Positions 17,400 through 25,052 of a DNA stretch of 64,000 bases are shown here, piece after piece. This stretch comes from Cellvibrionaceae bacterium. Its GTDB lineage: Bacteria; Pseudomonadota; Gammaproteobacteria; Pseudomonadales; Cellvibrionaceae. Position numbers and translations under genes: made by a program. The DNA is taken from the NCBI GenBank assembly GCA_021151825.1, contig JAGKWQ010000002.1, positions 1 to 64,000 of the forward strand, given 5' to 3'. Below the pieces are notes generated by a model, which searched no databases, was not told the origin of the DNA, and saw only the letters and a program-made list of their open reading frames with translations. The first letter of the stretch is position 1, and each line of letters opens with the position of its first letter.

Positions 17400-18447
17400 A
17401 AGCGTTATGGAAGCTTTCTAACAAATTAACAGTGTTTAAACCGATGGCCTCAAGTGCATAACCTCCTTCCATAACAAACACCGTAGGCAAGTTAGCACTT
17501 TTCAAAATTTCACCAACTTGTGCGTAATCTTCACTTCGCAATCGAAACCCGGAAATGGGGTCAGCTTCATAGGTGTCCAATCCCAGTGATATGACTAATG
17601 CCTGCGCACCGAAGCTGGCAATAGCGTCCAATGATCGCAATAGCGCACTGCGCCATTGTGGATATTCAGTACCGCGAGGCAATGGAATATTCAGGTTGTA
17701 GCCAACTCCGCTCCCAATTCCTTTTTCATCGGCATAACCAAGGAAGAAAGGATATTCAGTTGTGGGATCGCCGTGAATACTGACAAAAAATACATCTGCA
17801 CGATCATAAAAAATCGCTTGGGTACCGTTGCCATGATGGTAATCAATGTCCAATATCGCCACCTTTTCAATCCCGCCATCGCGTAATCGTTGGGTTGCAA
17901 CAGCCGCATTATTTATAAAACAATAACCACCAAAAAAGTCATGCCCTGCGTGATGTCCTGGCGGTCGCGTTAATGCAAACGCCGAGCGATGCCCATCAAG
18001 AATGGCTTCCGCACACCTGATTGCGCAGCCTGCGCCATACCACGCTGCTGTCCAGGTGCCCGCGGTTAATGGTGTGCCGGTATCGAAGGAAAATAATCCC
18101 ATGCGCGCTGCAAAATTTTGGGGAAGTTTATCACTACGCAATGTTCGTGTTGGCCAAACGGATGGTAATGCATCCCGTTTGCTGTTCGCAGGGTCGAGAG
18201 CAATCCATTCTTGCCATGCATGTTGAATAAAATCCAGATAGCGTTCAGCATGGACTTTTGTAACCGCCTGCGCGATGACATCATCTGTCATTTCTGCAAT
18301 TTGAATTGAGCCCAGCGAACGCTTATTAAGCTCTGCCAATATGTGATCTGCTCGGGCTGCCACTTCAAAACACGGCACCATCTCGCCACGGAACATTTCC
18401 AACTTTCCCTGATGCCGACTGTGCTTGTAATTATAAAATGTAATCAT
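17398..18447 (-). CDS. Histone-deacetylase-family (acetylpolyamine amidohydrolase-like) protein
   Basis: The 349-residue zinc amidohydrolase has the class II deacetylase signatures: RPPGHHAGHDFFGGYCF with the catalytic His pair, DIDYHHGNGTQ with zinc-binding Asp/His, and a later SLGLDTYEADPI. Bacterial members remove acetyl groups from polyamines or similar amines. It follows the formyltransferase by 22 bases and shares its promoter, so it belongs to the siderophore regulon. Its role there is open: deacylation of an ornithine or diamine precursor, or trimming of the hydroxamate, are possibilities. I start at ATG 18447; a TTG at 18477 would overlap the preceding gene. Confidence 0.88.
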   Translation of the reverse strand: MITFYNYKHSRHQGKLEMFRGEMVPCFEVAARADHILAELNKRSLGSIQIAEMTDDVIAQAVTKVHAERYLDFIQHAWQEWIALDPANSKRDALPSVWPTRTLRSDKLPQNFAARMGLFSFDTGTPLTAGTWTAAWYGAGCAIRCAEAILDGHRSAFALTRPPGHHAGHDFFGGYCFINNAAVATQRLRDGGIEKVAILDIDYHHGNGTQAIFYDRADVFFVSIHGDPTTEYPFFLGYADEKGIGSGVGYNLNIPLPRGTEYPQWRSALLRSLDAIASFGAQALVISLGLDTYEADPISGFRLRSEDYAQVGEILKSANLPTVFVMEGGYALEAIGLNTVNLLESFHNA

Positions 18448-18469
18448 GATGTATTTGATAACAATGTAA

Positions 18470-19324
18470 TCAGGCAATTACTTCTGCTACAGGTCTGTTG
18501 GTCACTGCATTTTTTGCCATTATTTTTAGCCCATTGGACAATGCAGGGAAAAGGCTTCGGGTAAAATTATTCCAGCGCAGTTCCAAAATAGTATCTCGCG
18601 GATCTATATCGGTATTGAGTGCATCGGTGATTACTTCACCTGAATCAACTCCGCTGTCAACGTAATGAAATGACGCACCTGTTTTTAACAGTGGTGTAAC
18701 AGAAATGGTTTCCATTGTATTCCAATCAATCACTTTTCTTCCTTGTGCTCCATACAACGCATCCAGTGTTGCATAAGCACCGCGGCGCTCGTACGGCGAC
18801 TCAATGCGCGTGATACCAGGATGAATATTAACGATTTTCTTAATATAGGGACTCTCAGGCTGTATCAGTGTATCCAGAATAACGAGCAGCCCATCCAGAA
18901 CAACCAGATCAGCTTGCAGTTCAATCAATTTATTTTTGAGTGCCTGTTCAAAAGCCTGTTTACCTGAAATTCGATCCGGTGATTGACGTGGTAAACGCCG
19001 GTATGAAGAAGGAATAGCAATAAGCAGGTCTGTGACTTTTTTGCCCTGCACTGTTAATTCCCTCGGAAATAACCACGGTTTATTCCCGGTAGGAGAAAAG
19101 CCGGTTTCGCCAAGCTTATCGTTATCTCTGGCCGACAATTCATCATCATCATTAATCACACCGACAAGAGAATACATTTCTCCCAACTCTGAATTATTCA
19201 GTTGTTCTACTAAATATTCCAACGGAGATGCCATATATCGTTGCCCTCCCTTGTAATCTATGTAGCGTCCAGCCTTGTCAGCCGCTGCATTTCGCAAAGA
19301 CCAGATATACACAAGTTTTAACAT
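18470..19324 (-). CDS. pvdF: N5-hydroxyornithine formyltransferase, PvdF-like
   Basis: The 284-residue protein opens LKLVYIWSLRNAAADKAGRY, the beginning I associate with PvdF. Its core has the formyltransferase-fold segment NIHPGITR-SPYERRGAYATLDALYGA and a later HYVDSGVDSGEVI. PvdF transfers a formyl group from N10-formyl-tetrahydrofolate to N5-hydroxyornithine to make the hydroxamate iron ligand. The gene is divergent from the ornithine hydroxylase, the enzyme of the previous step, and both start sites have ECF-type boxes. The ATG at 19324 has GAGGAGG four bases upstream. Confidence 0.9.
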   Translation of the reverse strand: MLKLVYIWSLRNAAADKAGRYIDYKGGQRYMASPLEYLVEQLNNSELGEMYSLVGVINDDDELSARDNDKLGETGFSPTGNKPWLFPRELTVQGKKVTDLLIAIPSSYRRLPRQSPDRISGKQAFEQALKNKLIELQADLVVLDGLLVILDTLIQPESPYIKKIVNIHPGITRIESPYERRGAYATLDALYGAQGRKVIDWNTMETISVTPLLKTGASFHYVDSGVDSGEVITDALNTDIDPRDTILELRWNNFTRSLFPALSNGLKIMAKNAVTNRPVAEVIA

Positions 19325-19365
19325 GATGCCTCCTCATCAGATTGTTTGACGCAATCCCTACCCTG

Positions 19366-19390
19366 ACGGAAAATTTTCTCCAGTGTTTAG
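19366..19390 (-). promoter_or_regulatory. ECF (PvdS-type) promoter for formyltransferase operon
   Basis: Minus-strand ACTAAAC (CTAAAC at 19385-19390), exactly 16 bases, then CGTC (CGT at 19366-19368). It gives a leader of about 34 bases. Confidence 0.78.
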
Positions 19391-19437
19391 TAAATTAAAA
19401 ATTTATTTTATGTGGCATCAAAATTAGAAGAAAACAA

Positions 19438-19462
19438 TTAAACATTTTTTTATAGATTCCGT
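19438..19462 (+). promoter_or_regulatory. ECF (PvdS-type) promoter for ornithine hydroxylase
   Basis: ATTAAAC (TTAAAC at 19438-19443), exactly 16 bases, then CGTC from 19460. The transcript would start near 19470, next to the first in-frame ATG at 19468. This argues that translation begins at the second ATG, 19555. Confidence 0.75.
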
Positions 19463-19554
19463 CCTCTATGAAGATCGGTATCACCTACCTGAATTACGTT
19501 GCTAAAACGCTACCCAATTGCAAATCAGTTATCGCAGACTCGCGGGACAGAATT

Positions 19555-20847
19555 ATGAAAATATACGACCTTCTCGGGATTGGCTTTGGCCCTTCTAATA
19601 TTGCACTAGCCATTTCCCTTGATGAACTTCGGCAACTGGGTCATCCTCTGGAATGTTTATTTATTGAAAAGCAGCCAAATTTTGCATGGCACAGAGACAT
19701 GCTGCTGAACGACGCAGATATGCAGATATCGTTTTTGAAGGATTTGGCTACTTTGCGCAATCCGCGTAGTCATTTCACGTTTACTAATTATTTATTCGAA
19801 AAAGGCCGACTGCAGGATTTTATTAATTTAAAAACATTTTTCCCAAGTCGGCAGGAATTCAATGATTATCTTTGCTGGGCAGCAAGTCATTTTGAAAACA
19901 ATTGCATTTATCACGAAGAAGTGATTGAAGTATTACCAGAGAAAAAAGGTAACGAGGTAACCCTGCTAAGGGTTATTAGTCGAGATCATATCGGAAATGT
20001 CCGAGAGCGCTTAACCCGTAATCTCGTAGTCAGTATTGGTGGAACCCCCAAAATACCCGACAGTTTTCGGGCGCTCAGAAACGACCCTCGCATTTTTCAT
20101 TCAAGTCAGTATCTCAGCAGTATCGCAGACCTTGGCCATGCCAAACGAATTGCCATCATTGGTGCAGGCCAAAGTGCAACAGAGATATTCCTGGACTTGC
20201 ACGGGCGTTCCAGCGAACTGGAAATAGACCTGATAATGCGGGGACGAGCAATGCATCCATCAGACGATAGTCCTTCGGTGAATGAAATTTTCAACATTGA
20301 ATTTACAGATTACATGTTTAGTCGAACACCAGAGGAGCGAGAACGTCTACTTAAAGAGTTTCACCATACGAACTATGCAGCACCTGATATCGATCAAATC
20401 GAGAATATTTTCAGGATTCTCTACAATCAAAAAGTTACAGGTATATCTCGTCACAGCGTGATTACCAATCACATAACGCATGAAGTCGAAACATCCGAGT
20501 ATGGCATCCGCCTTCAATTAGCCGATTTGGAAACGCAACAAATTCAAGAACGGGATTATGATGCGATTATCCTGGCAACCGGATATTTACGCACACATCA
20601 TCAGACAATACTGGCACCGTTGGCTACGTATTTGCCAAACTTCTCGGTAACCCGACATTATCGGATAGAAAGTACGCCGAACTTCAAGCCAGCTATTTTT
20701 GTTCAAGGCGCGAGTGAAACCACACATGGAATAAGCGATTCGCTTTTATCGGTTACTGCGGTTCGGACAAGGGAGATAGGTGATGCGTTAGCATCACTTA
20801 CCCATAATGAAGCTGGTACGATTACAGATAGGCGGGTCATTGCCTGA
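19555..20847 (+). CDS. pvdA: L-ornithine N5-monooxygenase, PvdA-like
   Basis: The 430-residue flavoprotein hydroxylates the side-chain nitrogen of L-ornithine, the first step to a hydroxamate ligand. Seen are the FAD motif LLGIGFGPSNIALAI at the N-terminus, QISFLKDLATLRNP, the NADPH motif IIGAGQSATE and the family LATGY segment, all close to Pseudomonas PvdA as I recall it. The first ATG of the frame is 19468, but the ECF-type promoter ends there. Starting at 19555 (MKIYDLLGIG) leaves only a short lead before the FAD motif, as the family has, so I prefer it. A strong terminator follows 40 bases after the stop. Confidence 0.95.
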   Translation: MKIYDLLGIGFGPSNIALAISLDELRQLGHPLECLFIEKQPNFAWHRDMLLNDADMQISFLKDLATLRNPRSHFTFTNYLFEKGRLQDFINLKTFFPSRQEFNDYLCWAASHFENNCIYHEEVIEVLPEKKGNEVTLLRVISRDHIGNVRERLTRNLVVSIGGTPKIPDSFRALRNDPRIFHSSQYLSSIADLGHAKRIAIIGAGQSATEIFLDLHGRSSELEIDLIMRGRAMHPSDDSPSVNEIFNIEFTDYMFSRTPEERERLLKEFHHTNYAAPDIDQIENIFRILYNQKVTGISRHSVITNHITHEVETSEYGIRLQLADLETQQIQERDYDAIILATGYLRTHHQTILAPLATYLPNFSVTRHYRIESTPNFKPAIFVQGASETTHGISDSLLSVTAVRTREIGDALASLTHNEAGTITDRRVIA

Positions 20848-20886
20848 AGATTAGTGAATCATCCTATTGTACTAATGGCTACTGCT

Positions 20887-20920
20887 AAAACACCGTCCAA
20901 TTGGCGGTGTTTTCTATTTT
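20887..20920 (+). terminator. Rho-independent terminator after ornithine hydroxylase
   Basis: AAAACACCG (20887-20895) pairs perfectly with CGGTGTTTT (20905-20913), with loop TCCAATTGG, and CTATTTT follows. Confidence 0.85.
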
Positions 20921-20985
20921 AGAAATGTCAGTGATTCAGGCGTAGCTGCCTTAATTAAAAATAAATCGTGGTACCGGCAATTGGG

Positions 20986-21022
20986 AAAACAAGGGCAGCC
21001 TGAAACAAGCTGCCTTTGTTTG
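20986..21022 (-). terminator. Terminator of the long minus-strand operon
   Basis: On the minus strand GGCAGC (21009-21014) pairs with GCTGCC (20994-20999), flanked by AACAAA-type and TTGTTTT-type bases that extend the stem and supply the T-rich tail. It lies about 40 bases after the stop of the small barrel gene. Confidence 0.75.
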
Positions 21023-21050
21023 TTATGTTTGTGCACTCTCCCACCAGCCA

Positions 21051-21707
21051 CTAAAATTGCCGCTGCAACGATAACTCAACATAAAACGGCAATGTTGGAT
21101 TATCTTCAAAGTCCTGGCCAAATGCCTTGCCAATATTGAAGAAGGTTGTTGTTGAACCAAATACCCGGTTAAACCGTGCACCGAACTTGAAATTCCCGCC
21201 CGATGAGTCATACCAGCCATCCTTAATTTCAGGATAGTATTCTTTGAGCAATTTATTTTTAATATGGGTAGCCATGGAGTAATCATAACCAACCAATAAT
21301 TCTGCGCCCCAATTTGGTTTAAGGTAACCAAATGTAGAAACTACATCAGCACCCACATTATAAAATCGAGCCATTACTGACTCATAGCGCCTGAAAATAA
21401 GCCCACCTTGAAGACTGAATGAAAGATTGCCAGAGCTCCAAAATTCCCGCTGTAAGCTGGCCTTCATTTTGTAATCATCTGCAATGGTATCGCCAAATGG
21501 AAGTAGTAGCTCGTAACCAGCAATGACAGGCGTATTTCCATTGTTCAGCTTTTGCCCATAGGAAAAACTGTAATAGGAGCCGTAGTCTGCGCCAAATTGA
21601 ATTCCACCCAAATATCGAGTGTCTTTGTCTAAAGAACGCCAGTTTACATCCAGTGCGCTGGCACCGGTTGAAAGCATTAGTAACGCGATAGTAGATGCTA
21701 ATTTCAT
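21051..21707 (-). CDS. Outer-membrane beta-barrel protein, unknown function
   Basis: The 218-residue protein has a signal peptide (MKLASTIALLMLSTGASA, cleavage near residue 18), alternating aromatic/polar strands throughout and a C-terminal phenylalanine (LSLQRQF) typical of BAM substrates. I do not recognise the family. AGGGAG precedes the ATG. It follows the lipoprotein peptidase by 15 bases and is the last gene of the minus-strand train. A role in access of the peptide product to or through the outer membrane is conceivable from context only. Confidence 0.75.
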   Translation of the reverse strand: MKLASTIALLMLSTGASALDVNWRSLDKDTRYLGGIQFGADYGSYYSFSYGQKLNNGNTPVIAGYELLLPFGDTIADDYKMKASLQREFWSSGNLSFSLQGGLIFRRYESVMARFYNVGADVVSTFGYLKPNWGAELLVGYDYSMATHIKNKLLKEYYPEIKDGWYDSSGGNFKFGARFNRVFGSTTTFFNIGKAFGQDFEDNPTLPFYVELSLQRQF

Positions 21708-21722
21708 ATCTGTACTCCCTTA

Positions 21723-22775
21723 CTATTTCATCTGATTCAAATAGTTGGCAGCCAGCGGATAAAAATTATCCCAGGCAAAATAAATCATTTCATGCCCTGC
21801 ACCTTTTATTAAGGCTATCTCACTATTGGGATAAGGTGCTGCCACTTTATCTGCCCAACCTAAACCGTAAGCTTTATTTTTTTCACTGTAGAGAAATAAA
21901 ATTTGCGGTGTGAATTTGTCAAGATTCGTTGTGAAATCAAATCCATGGTCTTCGGCATAATCGATTGTCTCACTAAAAACGACTGCTCCATTGCGCCAAA
22001 ATGGATAATTTGACGGGTTGCCGATAGTGTTTCCCGGTGCATTTTCATATGTAGAAAAGAAAGAGGCTTTGTAATCCAGAATTTCATGCTCGCTTCGTCC
22101 TGCAAATATTTGTTCCACGAAAGTTGCATCATTTAATGCTTCGGAGAAAAATTTTATTTTGTTGGATCGCTCCAGATAATCTTCTGTTTGTTTCCAGGTT
22201 AAACCACCCGGTTCAGCCAGAATTGCACCGCTGATTTTATAAGGGTTCTGGTTGATATAAGCAGTGGCTAACATTGCCCCCCAGGAGTGCCCCAGGAGAA
22301 ATATTTTTTGCCGGGGCGACACATGAAAATAATCAATTAACGCATCAAGGTCATCAATGAATAATTGCACAATATCCCTGCCTTCATAATGTCCCCGGCT
22401 TTCACGTTTAGATAAGCCTGAACCACGCTGATCATAAAACACTACAAAAAAACCTTGTTTTGCCAGTTCTTGCACTTTCAACATTGAACGGTAATCCGCA
22501 CCCGGGCCACCATGGAGAACAACCAGTAAAGGATCATTCCTGTTTCCATAGGTTTCCACATGCAACTGTGTTCCATTAATACTCAACGATGGAAGTTGTT
22601 TATCTTCATCGACTGTCTTGGGGACTAGTGCGCCTTTTTTTGTCATATCTTCTTCGCAGGAAGCGACCAAAAAACAAAGGATTGTGCAAAATATTATTTT
22701 CAAGAATTTTCCAGGGAAAAAATTAGCAGTCCCGGATTCAGGTAAATTTAAGTGAAGCCTCGAAAAAAATTTCAT
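21723..22775 (-). CDS. Lipoprotein alpha/beta hydrolase, proline iminopeptidase-like (S33)
   Basis: The 350-residue protein carries a hydrophobic leader ending in the lipobox VASC (Cys40), so it should be lipid-anchored in the envelope. The mature part has the S33 peptidase signatures HGGPGADY (88-95), DQRGSGLS (115-122) and nucleophile LGHSWG (Ser164), with a late GAGHE histidine. S33 enzymes remove N-terminal residues, often proline, from short peptides. AGGAGG precedes the ATG. Being next to a TonB-dependent receptor and in the peptide synthetase gene train, it might process the peptide product or an imported peptide. Cytosolic proline iminopeptidases have no lipobox, so the location is unusual. 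Confidence 0.88.
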   Translation of the reverse strand: MKFFSRLHLNLPESGTANFFPGKFLKIIFCTILCFLVASCEEDMTKKGALVPKTVDEDKQLPSLSINGTQLHVETYGNRNDPLLVVLHGGPGADYRSMLKVQELAKQGFFVVFYDQRGSGLSKRESRGHYEGRDIVQLFIDDLDALIDYFHVSPRQKIFLLGHSWGAMLATAYINQNPYKISGAILAEPGGLTWKQTEDYLERSNKIKFFSEALNDATFVEQIFAGRSEHEILDYKASFFSTYENAPGNTIGNPSNYPFWRNGAVVFSETIDYAEDHGFDFTTNLDKFTPQILFLYSEKNKAYGLGWADKVAAPYPNSEIALIKGAGHEMIYFAWDNFYPLAANYLNQMK

Positions 22776-22895
22776 TGGAAACCTCCTGGTTCGGTGTTAA
22801 CTGGATGAATAAAACGTGCGTACGAAAGCATCATCCGCTCTGTAGGAGCCGCGGATGGGTTTCAATATTTTTTTATGGAAAGAGCGCTTGCTGAA

Positions 22896-24968
22896 TTACA
22901 AGACTATTGAGACACCAAGGGAGCCGAAAACCCCCATGTCGACGCTATCGCGTTGATGCAGTTCACCTGTATCGTTTACCTTTTCGTAATCCAATACCCG
23001 TTGGGAAACATTTTCACGATTGAGAACATTCAGAATATCGATGAAGAAACTCGATTCCTTGCCAAACATCACAAGGTCGCGTTCAAAACGCACGTCCAAT
23101 CTTGTATAGGGTGGCAGACGTGAACCAAAAGCCTCACCGTAGATGGGAATATATTTATCCGGAAAATCGGGGTTTGGTTGGATACCAATAATTTTGGTAG
23201 TAGCTTCACCGCTACGATAATTAAATCTAAAGCCGGCGTTCCATTTTGGTGTTAGCTGATAATTTGCAACAAGATTTACCAACCAAGGTGTATCCAATGT
23301 ATACGTTCTGGTTTCTCCAGTTCTTAAATTGGTGCGTTCACTTTCCGTATAACTCACTGAAACCCAACCAAACCATTTGTTGGAAAGGTTCTTGTTCAGC
23401 ATTAAATCAACACCATTCACCTCACCTTCAACATCATTGGTGTAAAACAAATTCGCATCAGGCTCACCGCTATTAAGAGCCAGTGGAAGTTTAGTCAATT
23501 CCTTGTGATATCCCTCAATGATAACGCTCCAATAATCATTGAACTCATTTTTGAAACCATAGGTAAAATGTTTGGCTTCCAGCGCATGAAGCTCAGGGTT
23601 ACCCACAACGCGAAGAATGGTATCTACATCCGGCGTGCGATTATATTCACCGGCAGAACTGATCAGGGTAAATGAATCAGTCAAACCCCATGAAAGGGAT
23701 GCGCGTGGATTAACAAAATAATCGTCGGTGTAATCATTACCGCTACGTTGCACACCTACTTCTACGTTGACGCGATCAGTAACTTGCCAGTTATCAAGTA
23801 GATAGATACTACTTTCAGCAACGGATAACTCTTCGCTGGTATCAATCAATTCACCTCTTCCATCCTGGCAATCCACATCAAAATCGGTGCAAACAAAATG
23901 AATCATGCGCGCAGAATAATCATAAACCTTTTCATTATATTCCACGCCCATTCCCAAGCGATGTCCGCTATCACCGAGGGGGATGGTGTATTGCGCACGC
24001 GCCAGCTCACTGTCCAATTGCAATTCCAGAGAATAATCATCACCCCAGGTTACTAGTTCGGAATCAGCATATTTCGCCAATGTCAGCCTGAATTGGGCAC
24101 CAGACTCAGCAGCATATTCATAGTTCAACCCGCCACTATTAAACTTCTTATCCACTTTGGCGTCGCCAGCAAAATCCGGGTTTTTCTGCACATCATCGGC
24201 CAGCTCGGTAAACTCGGCCTCCACAAAATCATTGGCGCCTGCAAGGCTAAAGGAAATGCTGTGCTCTGAGTTAATATCCCATTTATATTTAAACTGGTAA
24301 TCGTTGTCTTCAGGTGGAGAAATAATACGTAAACCGTCATCATCCGGCTCATCATCTTCAGAAATAAAGTATTGCAACAAGCCCTTACGCGCAGAAAGAT
24401 AAAATGCGGAATTGTCGGTAATGCCACTTTCAACAAAAACTCCCGCCCGCAAAAATGACGCGCTTAATTTTGTACTTAAATCCTTGTTTTCAGGGTCGCG
24501 CAGACGAATATCAAAGATTGCACCGGTTGCTTGTGAATACTGCACACCAAAACCGGCAGAAAATAATTGAAAGTCCTGAATAACATTTTCGTCAAAAATA
24601 GAGGTATTGAAATCGTGGAAAATATACCCGGCCGGCATACCATCAACGTAATACCTGTTATCTTCAGGTGCTCCCCCTCTCACTGCCGGCGAACCGCCAT
24701 CGCGCGGAATAATGACGCCAGGTAATGCACTTACTGCGCCCAGGGGATCACCAAAGGAACCAGGCATATTCACAAGCTTTTCAGTATTTTCCGTAATTAC
24801 CGTGTAGCTCGCCTTACGCAAACCAAACACAAGGACTTCCTGAACCTCATCACCGGTTTCTGATGCTGGAGCAGTTGCTGCCGCCGGTGCAACGTTTTCT
24901 GCACTATAAACAAAAGGCGAGGAGGCAATAATCAGTGTTGCGACAGTGCCCCGTACAAAATGCGACAT
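22896..24968 (-). CDS. TonB-dependent outer-membrane receptor
   Basis: The 690-residue protein has a signal peptide ending near SAENV, a short N-terminal segment EVQEVLVFG that could be the TonB box, a plug domain (about 45-170, with ALPGVIIPRDGG-PAVRGG-EDNRYYVDGMPAGYIFH) and a barrel to the end. The start is ATG 24968, with AAGGAGC six bases upstream, rather than the TTG at 25022. It has no ECF-type box upstream and sits with the 6540-residue NRPS genes, so it more likely handles that product or a related peptide than the hydroxamate siderophore. At under 700 residues it has no N-terminal signalling domain. Confidence 0.9.
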   Translation of the reverse strand: MSHFVRGTVATLIIASSPFVYSAENVAPAAATAPASETGDEVQEVLVFGLRKASYTVITENTEKLVNMPGSFGDPLGAVSALPGVIIPRDGGSPAVRGGAPEDNRYYVDGMPAGYIFHDFNTSIFDENVIQDFQLFSAGFGVQYSQATGAIFDIRLRDPENKDLSTKLSASFLRAGVFVESGITDNSAFYLSARKGLLQYFISEDDEPDDDGLRIISPPEDNDYQFKYKWDINSEHSISFSLAGANDFVEAEFTELADDVQKNPDFAGDAKVDKKFNSGGLNYEYAAESGAQFRLTLAKYADSELVTWGDDYSLELQLDSELARAQYTIPLGDSGHRLGMGVEYNEKVYDYSARMIHFVCTDFDVDCQDGRGELIDTSEELSVAESSIYLLDNWQVTDRVNVEVGVQRSGNDYTDDYFVNPRASLSWGLTDSFTLISSAGEYNRTPDVDTILRVVGNPELHALEAKHFTYGFKNEFNDYWSVIIEGYHKELTKLPLALNSGEPDANLFYTNDVEGEVNGVDLMLNKNLSNKWFGWVSVSYTESERTNLRTGETRTYTLDTPWLVNLVANYQLTPKWNAGFRFNYRSGEATTKIIGIQPNPDFPDKYIPIYGEAFGSRLPPYTRLDVRFERDLVMFGKESSFFIDILNVLNRENVSQRVLDYEKVNDTGELHQRDSVDMGVFGSLGVSIVL

Positions 24969-25052
24969 AAAAAGCTCCTTATTCATTGAATATAAAAAAT
25001 TCAATGAGCCCGAAAATTTCAAATAATGATTTAAACTGCTAACGAACGACTA

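Noticed and set aside
21723..22775. Colibactin-like prodrug activation (ClbP role) for the lipoprotein peptidase
   Set aside because: ClbP is a membrane-embedded serine peptidase of the beta-lactamase fold; this is an S33 alpha/beta hydrolase, so only a loose analogy remains.
22832..22857. Hairpin CATCCGC/GCGGATG after the receptor gene
   Set aside because: The T-rich tract lies on the wrong side for the minus-strand genes and no plus-strand gene ends here.
25020..25045. Fur-like stretch with AATAATGAT upstream of the TonB-dependent receptor
   Set aside because: Only about 10 of 19 positions match and one half-site is missing; chance is likely in AT-rich DNA.
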